Below, piece after piece: positions 17,410 to 26,826 of a stretch of DNA of 64,000 nucleotides. The stretch's first letter is position 1, and each line of letters begins with the position of its first letter. The translations under genes and the position numbers were made by a program. This DNA is from an uncultured Aquimarina sp. (lineage in GTDB: Bacteria; Bacteroidota; Bacteroidia; Flavobacteriales; Flavobacteriaceae). The stretch covers positions 50,530 through 114,529 of the forward strand of contig CANMKK010000014.1 of the NCBI GenBank assembly GCA_947498455.1, in the 5' to 3' direction. The notes beneath the pieces are model-generated. The model searched no databases. It saw only the letters and a program-made list of their open reading frames with translations, and had not been told where the DNA came from.

Positions 17410-20055
17410 TTAATTATTCGGTTTTAGAGTATCTTTTTTCTTCTTTTTTCCTAGAAATCCTCCTAATAAATCTTTGGCTACATTTTTGATTTTATCATTA
17501 GTTTTGTCGTTGTCACTAGTATTCGTTGTATCTTTTTCTTTATTGGATTTACCTCCTAAAAGATCGGTAAGAATTTTTGTGCCTTCATTTACAACTTTAC
17601 CTTTAACTTCTTCTTTTTTCTTCTCTACGATTTGTTGTGTTAATTGTTTTACAGCAGATTCTGTATCTAGATTAATTTTGGGATTAGAAAAATTTCCTGA
17701 TATACCAATTGGTAATGGAACAGTCATATTATTAGCTTCCGTGTCATTTACTTGAGAAAGTAACCCTCCAATATCTTTGCCTAGATATTTTGCCGGAACA
17801 TCTATAGAAACATTATAATCCATGTTCATATCAAAGCTATGACTACCTCCAGCTGTTATTTTAATCCCTTCTATGTCAAAATTAAAAGGTTTTACATTAA
17901 TTTTTCCATCATCGAAACTAAGGGAAGTTTTAAGATTTTTTAAATTTAATTTATTTAAATCTAAAAAATTAAGTTTACCATCTAATTTGGATAGTAATGG
18001 TGTTTGAGAGGTACTCACCTTAGCATTGAGGATTTCGGCAAGAGCATTACCTTTTAGAGATGTTAAGATTGGAGTAAGGTCATTGCCTAAATTACCATTT
18101 AGTTTTATTTGAGTTGTCAATGCACCGGTAAGAGCCTTGGCAATTGGAGCAAGACCTTGAAGCAACTCTAGGCTAGAAAAAGATTTGATAATATCAATTT
18201 TACTTAAATCTAAATTCATTCCAAAAGTGGGAGTGTCAGACTTTGTAGAGACATTACCATTAAAAAGAAGTCCTCCATCGAGTAAATTAGAACTCACATT
18301 TTCTAAATAAGCTGTTTCATCCTTTATTTTTACACTACCTTTTGTGTTTTTTAATTCTAAGTTATCGTAAATTACTTTTTTGGCATTAAAATTTAATGTA
18401 GCATCAAGAAAAGACGGGATTCGTAGTGTCTCTTCTTCAGATGAGTCGGTTTCGCTTGTGTCTTCTTCTGAAATTTCATTATCTGCTACCATGAAATCTG
18501 ATACGGCAAAAGTTTCTGAATTCACATCAAAATTCCCTTTAAGATCTTGTTTCGTGAATAGAAATCCCATTAAATTATTAATAGTCCCAGAGGCAGTAAG
18601 ATCGGATTTTCCGGTTGTAAGATTCATTTTGTCTAATGTGATTGTTTCTGGTTGGAAACTTACATTAGCAGTTTCAATCTTAATTTCATTTGGTAATTCG
18701 GGAGAAGCATAAGTGAAATTATTAAGGCCTGCTGTTCCTGAGCTTTTTATGTTTTGATACTGTTCTTTTTCTACCGATTGCATATCAAACTTTGTGTTGA
18801 TATTGGCGTTTAGAATTCCATTTAGTTGTTGTTCTAATTCTAAAGGGTAAGCTTTGTCAAGATTGGCTAAGTTTAATGTTCCTTTAACGGACATATCAAC
18901 AATCATATTCTTGGTCAGATTAAGGATACTTCCTTTTGCTCCAAAAACGTCTTGGTCAATTCTAAAGGTCAGGTCATTAATGACTACGAATATATCGTCA
19001 ATAAGACCGGTGTCGTTTTTGAGTTGAGTGTCTATAGTAATGTTTTCTACGCTTTTTGGTAAATCAGGATATTTAAATGATGCATTGTTAGAAGCAATTT
19101 TAATATCCATTTTAGGAATGTAGGTGTCGTCTACTTTTCCTTTAATAATTCCATTTATAGAGAAGTCTCCAGTGGTTTGTACTCCATCTAAATTTTTGGC
19201 ATAGACTTCAGGGATTACAGCTAGGAAATTTTTAAAATCCGAAGTCGGGGTCTTAAAACTAATGTCAACATCAGTATATTTTTCATCTAGTTGTACATAT
19301 CCAGCAAATTCTAGAGGCAATTGGTTGATAAGGGCTTTATTTTCTTTAAAAGCATATCGCTGGTTTTCTAGATCTAATTCTAATGCTGCATTTAATTGTA
19401 AAGCATTTTTATTTAGATATTTGGTGTCGTCCAGGCTAAGTGAAACTTCAGAACTGGATTGCGTGTCTAAGATTATTTTATCTCCGGATAAGGAACCATC
19501 ACCACTATGATTTACATTAGTCATTCGAAGCGTAGTTTTGCCTACGTCATCTTTATATAATAAGTTGCTGTTATTTATTTCATAATGTTCAAGCTCAAAC
19601 GTAAAAGAACTACTCTCGCTTTTTGGAGTTTCCTCTTGGGGTTTAGCATCTTTTTTAGTAATATCAAAATTAGAATTACTTAAAGAATCTGTTTTAATTG
19701 CAATTGTTGCCTCATCTATTATAAATCTTTGAACACTAATAGGCTCTGAGGCATTTTTAAATAATTCATTAATAGACATATTTAAAGAAATCTTTTTAGC
19801 GTATGCAAGTGTATCTCCTTCAAAAGGAGCATAGTTGATTAGTGAAAAATCATCAATGACTACAGATGCTTTAGGAAAATTACTAATAAGACTTATGCTC
19901 ACATCATCAAAATCAATTTTAGCATTCACATGTTGATTCGCTAAATCACGTATTTTATCTTTTATGGTTCCTCCGAATATATATGGAATAGATATGAGGG
20001 CTATTATCAATATTGAAATTAATATACCTAGAATTTTGAGGATCTTTTTTATCAT
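17410..20055 (-). CDS. AsmA-like inner membrane protein
   Basis: An 881-residue protein from the start MIKKILKILGILISILIIAL (a frame extension to 20073 adds only MYKSSK). One N-terminal membrane anchor is followed by a long periplasmic region with the AsmA signature: a chorein-like start (KDKIRDLANQHVNAKIDFDD), repeated beta-rich segments, and the C-terminal AsmA domain (residues about 600-800, for example LQGLAPIAKALTGALTTQIK). Proteins of this class are elongated bridges proposed to move phospholipid towards the outer membrane. The C-terminus is a charged Lys/Asp-rich tail. It is monocistronic or ends a unit with the downstream-facing transporter gene 62 bp upstream. Confidence 0.85.
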   Translation of the reverse strand: MIKKILKILGILISILIIALISIPYIFGGTIKDKIRDLANQHVNAKIDFDDVSISLISNFPKASVVIDDFSLINYAPFEGDTLAYAKKISLNMSINELFKNASEPISVQRFIIDEATIAIKTDSLSNSNFDITKKDAKPQEETPKSESSSFTFELEHYEINNSNLLYKDDVGKTTLRMTNVNHSGDGSLSGDKIILDTQSSSEVSLSLDDTKYLNKNALQLNAALELDLENQRYAFKENKALINQLPLEFAGYVQLDEKYTDVDISFKTPTSDFKNFLAVIPEVYAKNLDGVQTTGDFSINGIIKGKVDDTYIPKMDIKIASNNASFKYPDLPKSVENITIDTQLKNDTGLIDDIFVVINDLTFRIDQDVFGAKGSILNLTKNMIVDMSVKGTLNLANLDKAYPLELEQQLNGILNANINTKFDMQSVEKEQYQNIKSSGTAGLNNFTYASPELPNEIKIETANVSFQPETITLDKMNLTTGKSDLTASGTINNLMGFLFTKQDLKGNFDVNSETFAVSDFMVADNEISEEDTSETDSSEEETLRIPSFLDATLNFNAKKVIYDNLELKNTKGSVKIKDETAYLENVSSNLLDGGLLFNGNVSTKSDTPTFGMNLDLSKIDIIKSFSSLELLQGLAPIAKALTGALTTQIKLNGNLGNDLTPILTSLKGNALAEILNAKVSTSQTPLLSKLDGKLNFLDLNKLNLKNLKTSLSFDDGKINVKPFNFDIEGIKITAGGSHSFDMNMDYNVSIDVPAKYLGKDIGGLLSQVNDTEANNMTVPLPIGISGNFSNPKINLDTESAVKQLTQQIVEKKKEEVKGKVVNEGTKILTDLLGGKSNKEKDTTNTSDNDKTNDKIKNVAKDLLGGFLGKKKKKDTLKPNN

Positions 20056-20117
20056 TTTTGAGCTTTTATACAAAGTAACGATATGTTACTTATCTAACGT
20101 TAACTATTTGTTACAAT

Positions 20118-20843
20118 TTAATATTCTAAAACTAATTCTTCTCCCTGTTTTAATTTAAATCTCTTTCTCAAGAAAAACACAGTTAAATACAAAAGAGGTG
20201 TGTCTAAAGTCGCTATGATAACTTTAAAAAGAAAACCACTCATGACAAAAGGGACAAAGTTATCCCAGGAAAAAATTCCATTAAGACATAACAGTGAAAT
20301 GATTGTGATACTGTCAATAAATTGAGAAAGAAAGGTAGAGAAATTATTTCTAATCCAAAGATGTTTTCCTTTGGTAATATGTTTCCAGAAATGAAAAATT
20401 TTGATGTCGATATATTGTGCGAAAAGATAGGCGGTCATAGATGCAAATACAGAGATCATACTTTTGCCAAATACTAAGTTAAAAGTGTCATTGTCAACCT
20501 GAAGGCTAGCATCAGTTCCAGGGTCAATATAGGCATCAACAACAGAAGCAGAGTATATTATTATTAATGAAAATATGGAGGCAAAAATCCCTGCAGTAAC
20601 CATTAGATTGGCTTTTTTCTTGCCATAAATTTCACTAACAATATCTGTAATTAGAAAAGTTAAAGGATAAGGTAATAGGCCAACACTTATGGTAAAAGTA
20701 TAGATGCCAAAAAAATCCCATTGAAAAAATTTCTGAAAAATAAGATTGCAAACAACCAATGAAGAAATAAACAAAGCCCCAAGAATTATGTAAATTCTAT
20801 AGGCTACTATTTTGTCTTTGAGTTCTAAGATATTTTCGTTCAA
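20118..20843 (-). CDS. Queuosine precursor transporter (YhhQ/VUT family)
   Basis: A 241-residue integral membrane protein of the VUT_1 (DUF165) family, with about six hydrophobic segments and the signature PLTFLITDIVSEIYGKKKAN near residues 57-76. Characterised members import preQ0/preQ1 or queuine for tRNA queuosine modification. No preQ1 riboswitch could be recognised in the 109 bp upstream. It is divergent from the folK fusion gene. Confidence 0.85.
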   Translation of the reverse strand: MNENILELKDKIVAYRIYIILGALFISSLVVCNLIFQKFFQWDFFGIYTFTISVGLLPYPLTFLITDIVSEIYGKKKANLMVTAGIFASIFSLIIIYSASVVDAYIDPGTDASLQVDNDTFNLVFGKSMISVFASMTAYLFAQYIDIKIFHFWKHITKGKHLWIRNNFSTFLSQFIDSITIISLLCLNGIFSWDNFVPFVMSGFLFKVIIATLDTPLLYLTVFFLRKRFKLKQGEELVLEY

Positions 20844-20952
20844 AATTGATTATGTTACGAATACTTCACTTAAAAATAAGGTGAAGTAATTTTGTTTTGC
20901 GTTATTTGTTGCTAAAAATAAGGAGTTCCAATCAGAATATAAACATCCAAAG

Positions 20953-22083
20953 TTGAAAACATCAAATCTAATACATATTTCACTAGGAAGTAATGTGGGA
21001 AACAGATTAGAGCATATTCAGAAAGCTGTAGATGCTATTTATAATACCATTGGAGATGTTGTAAATATATCTTCTGTGTATCAAACACCCGCTTGGGGCT
21101 TTAGTAGTGATGATTTTTATAATATTTGTATTGCTTTACATACTTTTTACTCTTCTTCAGAAGTGTTAGAAAAACTTTTGTCAATAGAGAATTCATTAGG
21201 GAGAAATAGAACCAATGGGAGTGGATATGAGGCAAGGACAATTGATCTTGATATTGTTTTTTCTTCAGAGGGAGTTATTGATACAGAAAAATTAAAAATT
21301 CCGCACCCTTCTATGCAGGATCGAAAATTTGTTTTGATTCCTCTTTCAGAAATTGCAGGAAATATTGAACATCCTGTTTTTAAAAATACTGTAAGTTGTT
21401 TATTAGAAGAAACAATAGATGAGTCTGAGGTAGTAAAGTTAGAATATAGGTTAGAGAACCCTAAAGAAAAGTATGCCCTTTCGGAAATTCAGTATCTTAC
21501 TATAGAAGGAAATATTGGGGCTGGTAAAACGAGCCTAGCTAATTTGATTGCACAGGAGTTTAATGCAAAGTTGGTTCTTGAGCGTTTTGCCGATAATCCT
21601 TTTTTGCCAAAATTCTACGAAAATATGGAGCGTTATGCTTTTCCTCTGGAAATGTCTTTTTTGGCGGATCGTTATCAAAGGTTACAGGATGATATTGCCC
21701 AATTTGATTTGTTTAAAGATTTTGTAGTTAGTGATTATGATGTGTTTAAATCATTGATTTTTGCACAAGTTACTTTGCAGGAAGATGAATATGTTCTGTA
21801 TAAAAAGGTTTTTGATATCATGTATAAAGATTTGCCAAAACCTGGTCTATATGTATATTTATATCAGAATACGGAGCGACTTCTGGAAAATATAAAAAAG
21901 AGAGGAAGGGCTTATGAGCAAAAAATACCTGCAGAGTACCTTAATAAAATTAATAAAGGATATTTGCAGTTTATAAAATCCCAAGTAAGTCATACTGTAA
22001 AAATCATTGATATTTCTGATAAAGATTTTGTAAACAGTCGTACTGATTATTTGTGGGTTTTAAATCAAATTATCAACGAATAG
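20953..22083 (+). CDS. folK: FolK-deoxynucleoside kinase fusion
   Basis: A 376-residue two-domain protein. Residues about 5-150 are 6-hydroxymethyl-7,8-dihydropterin pyrophosphokinase (ISLGSNVGNR at the start, and RTIDLDIVFSS with the metal-binding aspartates), a folate synthesis step. Residues about 180-376 are a deoxynucleoside kinase (P-loop GNIGAGKT at 186-193; ADRYQR; the arginine-rich KKRGRAYEQ lid) that phosphorylates deoxyadenosine or deoxycytidine. The start codon is TTG, because no in-frame ATG precedes the conserved ISLGSN strand. I recall this fusion from other Flavobacteriaceae, so it is not an assembly artefact. It is followed by a strong terminator. Confidence 0.9.
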   Translation: MKTSNLIHISLGSNVGNRLEHIQKAVDAIYNTIGDVVNISSVYQTPAWGFSSDDFYNICIALHTFYSSSEVLEKLLSIENSLGRNRTNGSGYEARTIDLDIVFSSEGVIDTEKLKIPHPSMQDRKFVLIPLSEIAGNIEHPVFKNTVSCLLEETIDESEVVKLEYRLENPKEKYALSEIQYLTIEGNIGAGKTSLANLIAQEFNAKLVLERFADNPFLPKFYENMERYAFPLEMSFLADRYQRLQDDIAQFDLFKDFVVSDYDVFKSLIFAQVTLQEDEYVLYKKVFDIMYKDLPKPGLYVYLYQNTERLLENIKKRGRAYEQKIPAEYLNKINKGYLQFIKSQVSHTVKIIDISDKDFVNSRTDYLWVLNQIINE

Positions 22084-22100
22084 TGACGTAATGTATATCA

Positions 22101-22145
22101 AAAAAAAGCTCCATATTATTCAGAAAATAATATGGAGCTTTTTTG
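22101..22145. terminator. Bidirectional terminator
   Basis: An AAAAAAGCTCCATATTATT arm pairs with AATAATATGGAGCTTTTTT. It lies between the convergent folK fusion and the T9SS propeller gene. Confidence 0.85.
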
Positions 22146-22162
22146 ATTTTGATATTATTAAA

Positions 22163-24649
22163 TTATCGAATTATTACTTTTTTGGTCATGCTACCTTTTT
22201 CATTATTAGCTCTTAGAAAATATGTTCCAGAAACCAAATTGGAGATATTTATTTGAAAATTGTTGTTTAGCGAAACTTTTTTACCAAAATATACCAATTG
22301 CCCTTGAATATTATATAATCTTAATGAGGTTTCATAACCTTGATCCCATTGAACATTGATTACGTCAGATGCAGGAACTGGGAATACCCGTATGGAGTTC
22401 AATGGACTGTTTTCTGATATGGATAATGTGTTACTTTTTACAGGTGAGCTCCAACAACCCCTACCATAGGTAGCTGCATATATTCTATTGTCAGCGGTAT
22501 TAATTTCTAATTCATTAATTATTACATTAGGTAAATTATTATTGAAGTTTTCCCATTCATTTATTGTATTGTCAATATAGTATATACCGTAATTCATGCC
22601 AAGATATAAACCATCATTTTCTTCTTGCCATACCAGTGCTAAGGCACTAAAATTTGGTAAGTTATTTCGGTATGAAGTCCATGAAGACCCTCCGTCGGAT
22701 GAAACAAATACTCTGTCATTAGAAGTAGTTGCAATTGCAACTTTATTAGGATCATTTGGATGAATTGCAATACTGTTTATGTTGCCAGAAAAACCGGTTA
22801 ATTGACTCCATATTGAATTCGTATTGGTTCCTTTATAAAGTTTATCTCCGTATGCACCATAGATAATCGTATTGTTAGAAGGAGCAATTTTTAGATGATC
22901 AAGGTTTTTTCCAAAATCTTGTGATATGGTAGACCAATTATCTCCTCCATCTGTTGACTTGTATACTTGGCTATATCCTGCATATATTGTGTTCTCGTCT
23001 GATGGATCTTGCTCAAAAGGGGTAATCCAATTTCCAGTATTTGCCTTGCCAGAAGGAGAAATACCATATTGAGAGTTGCCTTGATTGGTACTTTTATATA
23101 TAACTCCGTTTTGACTTGTTCCATAGAGTGTGCTAGAGTTGTTTTTGTCGACAAATGTTTCCATTCCATCTGCTCCCAGCCAATGATTCCATCCTTTTTC
23201 TGGTGTGTAAAAAGAGGTTCCGTTATCTTGTGAACCTGCCGAAATTACAATAGGAGAAGTTTGGGATATACCTAATTTATACATTGCTTTAATCCCTAGT
23301 CCTGTGCTAATGTCTCTAAAGTAATTAGGATTTACACTTGCTGTGTTTTCGGCTAAAAATATACCGCCATCTGTACAAGTATACAAAGTGTTTCCAATAA
23401 ATTGTAATAGATCAACATCAGAATGACAGTATCCAATATTTTCGCTTGATGCATTCTGAGGAATCCAAGCCGATGTAGGAACAAAGCTAAGTCCTCCGTC
23501 TGAAGATTTCCATGTAATTAAACCGGCTATATGTACTTCATTTTTGTCTGTGGGAGAAACCGCTATATCCATATCACGTGGAGCTTGCCCTCTGCCATCA
23601 TCAGCAGAAGTGCTAAATCCGAAATAGTTTTTACCACTATGATCTATCTTATCAAAAGAGCTACCTCCATTTGTAGATGTATAAAAGCCATTAAATGTAC
23701 CGCTGGATTCTTCCAAAATATAGACACGATCAGAATCATCTTCTGTTACTCCAATCATTTTTGCTCCTGTAGAGAAGCCACTGATTTCTGTAAAATTATC
23801 TCCCAGATCTGTAGAACGGTAAACGTTTTTTCCAGAAGCATATACTGTATTCAGATCATTTGTGTTAAATTCTATATCTTGAGTATTACTATCGTTAATT
23901 ACTCTACTCCAGCTAGAACCGCCATTTGTAGATTTGTATATACCATTCCAACTCGAGCTAACAAACATTATATTAGTGTTAGTGGGGTGAATCAAAATTT
24001 TATTAATAGTTCCGTTTCCTGCACTGGCCATAGCCGTCCAGGTAGCACCAGAATCAGTAGATTTGTAGATCCGTCCGTTAGAAGATCCCCAATAATAGGT
24101 TGATGGAGATGAGGGATCCATTGCTAGAGAGTACACATATAAATTATTGTAATTATCAGTTAGCGATGTCCAATTATTACCTTCATTTGTAGTTCTCCAG
24201 ACACCACCAACATCAGAACCGACAATAATATGATCTGTATTAGATGGATCAACAGCTAATGAAGTTAATCTTCCTAATCCAGGATTCCAGCCACTTGTTT
24301 GATTCCAGTATGTTGGTCCAAGTTCTGTCCAGAAATCATTTAATTGAGCATTTTTACGTTGATTCGTGTATTTGTTATGTCTTTCAAGTTCATCAAAATA
24401 ATAAGTATTTGGTTTCATATACCCATTTTCGTCCATCAATCGTAGTGCCGTATATTCCCATCTTTTGTATTGTTTATATCCAGATCCTTTTCCTTTATCT
24501 TTGTTTGCGAAGTATACTTCTGCATCTTTTTGAATCTCCTGAACTGTATATGTGCCACTCTTCATCATGTCTTTATATTTCTGCGCCCAAGTAATTGAGA
24601 AGCAGGCTGAACTGATGAATAAAAATAGTAGTACTTTTTGTTTTGTCAT
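22163..24649 (-). CDS. T9SS-exported BNR/sortilin-like beta-propeller protein
   Basis: From ATG 24649 (MTKQKVLLFLFISSACFSIT) this is an 828-residue secreted protein; the frame extends to 24703 without a signal-like start. The body is a series of BNR/Asp-box repeats of the type S(T/S)DGGxxW(T/S) (for example KSTDSGATWTAM, KSTNGGSSWSRV, VSSDGGSSWTSY), the fold of sortilin-type ten-bladed propellers and sialidase-like proteins. The last 80 residues (IRVFPVPASDVINVQW ... GTYFLRANNEKGSMTKKVIIR) are a T9SS type A sorting domain, so it is exported across the outer membrane. No sialidase catalytic residues can be assigned; a binding or glycan-recognition role is as likely. Confidence 0.85.
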   Translation of the reverse strand: MTKQKVLLFLFISSACFSITWAQKYKDMMKSGTYTVQEIQKDAEVYFANKDKGKGSGYKQYKRWEYTALRLMDENGYMKPNTYYFDELERHNKYTNQRKNAQLNDFWTELGPTYWNQTSGWNPGLGRLTSLAVDPSNTDHIIVGSDVGGVWRTTNEGNNWTSLTDNYNNLYVYSLAMDPSSPSTYYWGSSNGRIYKSTDSGATWTAMASAGNGTINKILIHPTNTNIMFVSSSWNGIYKSTNGGSSWSRVINDSNTQDIEFNTNDLNTVYASGKNVYRSTDLGDNFTEISGFSTGAKMIGVTEDDSDRVYILEESSGTFNGFYTSTNGGSSFDKIDHSGKNYFGFSTSADDGRGQAPRDMDIAVSPTDKNEVHIAGLITWKSSDGGLSFVPTSAWIPQNASSENIGYCHSDVDLLQFIGNTLYTCTDGGIFLAENTASVNPNYFRDISTGLGIKAMYKLGISQTSPIVISAGSQDNGTSFYTPEKGWNHWLGADGMETFVDKNNSSTLYGTSQNGVIYKSTNQGNSQYGISPSGKANTGNWITPFEQDPSDENTIYAGYSQVYKSTDGGDNWSTISQDFGKNLDHLKIAPSNNTIIYGAYGDKLYKGTNTNSIWSQLTGFSGNINSIAIHPNDPNKVAIATTSNDRVFVSSDGGSSWTSYRNNLPNFSALALVWQEENDGLYLGMNYGIYYIDNTINEWENFNNNLPNVIINELEINTADNRIYAATYGRGCWSSPVKSNTLSISENSPLNSIRVFPVPASDVINVQWDQGYETSLRLYNIQGQLVYFGKKVSLNNNFQINISNLVSGTYFLRANNEKGSMTKKVIIR

Positions 24650-24804
24650 GACGATATGTAATATTGGTTTGTTAGTTTTTTTAATTCCAAGAAGTAAACG
24701 CACTTTAATTGATACTTGTTGTGTGAGGACATCACTTTATTAAGAACAATTATCAAGATTGAATGCCGTAATGCTTTTGTGGAAAAAAACTATAAAGGTG
24801 TAAT

Positions 24805-24841
24805 ACCGTTTTTTAGCTCTAAATTTGCTCAATAAAACGGT
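24805..24841. promoter_or_regulatory. Inverted repeat ACCGTTTT-N21-AAAACGGT
   Basis: It lies about 155 bp upstream of the propeller gene start (minus strand) in a roughly 300-bp gene-free gap. It uses the same ACCGT/ACGGT words as the palindrome upstream of beta-helix gene A. Speculative operator. The rest of the gap 24650-24954 shows nothing else. Confidence 0.3.
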
Positions 24842-24954
24842 GTCTTTTTGTTTCATAGTTTGGTTTGTATCAAGCTATGAATGGAGTTGCAGATAAAGGG
24901 CTTTGTCTGTGTGTTAGGTAGAATTTATATTGTGGTCTTATGAGAAGTTTTTTT

Positions 24955-25485
24955 CTAGTGTATCTTACTAAATAAGTCCCAAACAACCACTCCCGCACTT
25001 ACCGAAATATTTAAAGAATGTTTACTTCCATATTGAGGTATTTCAATTACAATATCGCTTTCAGAAACGACTTCCTGCTGTACTCCTTTTACTTCATTTC
25101 CAAAAATAACTGCATACTCCGTGTCTGATTCAATAGAAAATTGATTAAGCATGACTGCATTTTCTGCTTGCTCAATCGAGACGATTTTTATGTTTTGTTC
25201 TTTAAGACTTTTAATAAGGCCTAATGTGTCTTCTTTATATTCCCAATCTACCGTATCTGTTGCTCCAAGCGCAGTCTTTTGAATGTCTTTATGAGGAGGA
25301 GTTGCTGTTATTCCACATAAAAATATTTTCTTAATAAGAAAGGCATCCGCAGTTCTGAATACGGATCCTATATTATTCAAACTTCTTATGTTATCCAGAA
25401 TAATTATTAAAGGTGTTTTTTTTGCAGCTTTAAATTCGGCTACGGTTTTACGATCTAATTCACTGTTTTTTAATTTACGAGTCAT
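24955..25485 (-). CDS. SpoU/TrmH-family RNA methyltransferase
   Basis: A 176-residue SPOUT methyltransferase from the start MTRKLKNSELDRKTV; the longer frame to 25548 is not family-like. It transfers a methyl group from S-adenosylmethionine to ribose 2'-O of tRNA or rRNA. The three SpoU motifs are present: motif 1 in LDNIRSLNNIGSVFRTADAF, motif 2 in YAVIFGNEVKGV, and motif 3 in HSLNISVSAGVVVWDLF, which forms the trefoil-knot cofactor pocket. The target nucleotide cannot be told from sequence. Confidence 0.88.
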   Translation of the reverse strand: MTRKLKNSELDRKTVAEFKAAKKTPLIIILDNIRSLNNIGSVFRTADAFLIKKIFLCGITATPPHKDIQKTALGATDTVDWEYKEDTLGLIKSLKEQNIKIVSIEQAENAVMLNQFSIESDTEYAVIFGNEVKGVQQEVVSESDIVIEIPQYGSKHSLNISVSAGVVVWDLFSKIH

Positions 25486-25611
25486 GTCTTCGGAAACTAT
25501 TATGTAGTAATTGGGTGTTTTCCGCAAAGGTATAGTTTTCTGTCTCAAATAACATGAAGCATTATGAATTCTTAATCTTTTAACAGCGTTTAGTTATAAT
25601 AGAATAAAACG

Positions 25612-25625
25612 TTGATATTTATCAA
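25612..25625. promoter_or_regulatory. FNR-type palindrome TTGATATTTATCAA
   Basis: A perfect match to the FNR/Crp-family box TTGAT-N4-ATCAA. It lies between the divergent methyltransferase (start 25485) and membrane-protein genes (start 25816). The identical 14-mer occurs at 28450-28463, and the flanks are also similar (ACRTTGAT..., ATCAAT). Confidence 0.55.
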
Positions 25626-25815
25626 TGTTTTTATTGACAAATGAAAGGTCGAAAATTAAAAAATGTAAATACTTTAGGTTCTTATTTGTCAGGTCTTAAT
25701 CTTTTGAATTTTTAAAAGAAATTATTCGTTTAAATTTTTGAAATAGACTCTCGAAGATACAATGTTTTAAGTCTTTGTGTTAATTTTTAAATTGTATAAA
25801 AGTATTTTATTTACT

Positions 25816-26715
25816 ATGAAATTTTCAGGTGTAATAAAGAAAAAGTTGACAACTATTTTGAAGGTGTCTACCTTTCTGATTTTTTTAGGAAGAGCGTATC
25901 AGCATCTTGTTTGGGATGCTCCGTATAGAGCTTTTTTATGGGATGAGAACTTGCTTAAAAGGTTTGTAGAAAATATTTTTGGTGTGACCTGGAATGAGTA
26001 TGTGACTAGCTTTTCTGCAGCGAGTGTAATTTCATATTCGATAAAAACAATTGGAGTATTTTATATTATATGTGCTTTCATAGCTTTACTTATAAAACCT
26101 ACTATGAAAAAAACAGGTAAGTTTTTTTTATTAGGAGGTAGTGTAGGGCTTTTCATTTTAGCAATTTTATATAGTAAAGAAAAGTTTTTTCATGTAGGGC
26201 AGTTTTTTGAGTATGCAATTCAGTTTATGAGCCCGGTGTTACTTTATATGATGGTTTTTACATCTATAAATTTGAAAAATATACGTTTGATAGCATTGGT
26301 TGCTATTGCTTTAACTTTTAGTTGTCACGGGCTTTATGCTATTGGGTATTATCCTAGGCCAGGAAATTTTATAGATATGACATTAAATACATTGCCAATT
26401 AGTGAACCCAATGCACATCTCATGCTTAAGATGGCGGGAGTTTTTGATTTTGTTATAGCGATAGCTATTTTTATCCCCAGAATATCCTATGGAGCATTAA
26501 TATATGCGTTTTTGTGGGGAGGATTAACTGCTTTGGCTCGTTTGGTTGGGCACTTCCATATCGAATTTTTATGGAACTCATTTAATCAATGGACTTGGGA
26601 AGTGATTATTAGATTGCCTCATGCATTTGTTCCTTTATATGTAATGATGATGGATCGCCCAAAAGCAAGTTTTTTGAGAAGTATGATTTTTAGTAATAAA
26701 CCTCAAACGGTTTGA
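25816..26715 (+). CDS. Polytopic membrane protein, function unknown
   Basis: A 299-residue protein from ATG 25816 (MKFSGVIKKKLTTILKVSTF; the frame opens 39 bp earlier). About eight hydrophobic segments are visible, with conserved-looking polar pieces RAYQHLVWDAPYRAFLWDE near the N-terminus and RLVGHFHIEFLWNSFNQWTWEV near the C-terminus, which contain His, Trp and acidic residues inside or next to membrane spans. It loosely resembles DoxX-like proteins but I would not assign it. An FNR-type palindrome lies about 190 bp upstream, so it may respond to oxygen or redox state. It is convergent with the phosphoesterase gene. Confidence 0.65.
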   Translation: MKFSGVIKKKLTTILKVSTFLIFLGRAYQHLVWDAPYRAFLWDENLLKRFVENIFGVTWNEYVTSFSAASVISYSIKTIGVFYIICAFIALLIKPTMKKTGKFFLLGGSVGLFILAILYSKEKFFHVGQFFEYAIQFMSPVLLYMMVFTSINLKNIRLIALVAIALTFSCHGLYAIGYYPRPGNFIDMTLNTLPISEPNAHLMLKMAGVFDFVIAIAIFIPRISYGALIYAFLWGGLTALARLVGHFHIEFLWNSFNQWTWEVIIRLPHAFVPLYVMMMDRPKASFLRSMIFSNKPQTV

Positions 26716-26742
26716 TGTCCATCAAAAAGTGTTCTAATAATA

Positions 26743-26770
26743 GTGTAAAATAGATGTGTAAAATAGATGT
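26743..26770. repeat. Short tandem repeat, 13-bp unit
   Basis: GTGTAAAATAGAT occurs twice in tandem, followed by a third partial copy. It lies in the 3' region between two convergent genes. Confidence 0.75.
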
Positions 26771-26774
26771 GTAA

Positions 26775-26815
26775 AAACTGCCCGAAATTGCTTTCAGAGC
26801 AGTTTGATTTTTCTT
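26775..26815. terminator. Probable bidirectional terminator
   Basis: Arms AAACTGC and GCAGTTT, with A-rich sequence before and GATTTTTCTTTTT after, lie between convergent genes. Confidence 0.65.
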
Positions 26816-26826
26816 TTTAATGACCT

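Noticed and set aside
20844..20952. preQ1 riboswitch upstream of the queuosine precursor transporter
   Set aside because: No aptamer-like hairpin with the A-rich tail could be recognised.
23531..24103. A 190-residue plus-strand frame inside the propeller gene
   Set aside because: Antisense shadow of BNR repeats; composition rich in Ile, Cys and Ser with no domain.
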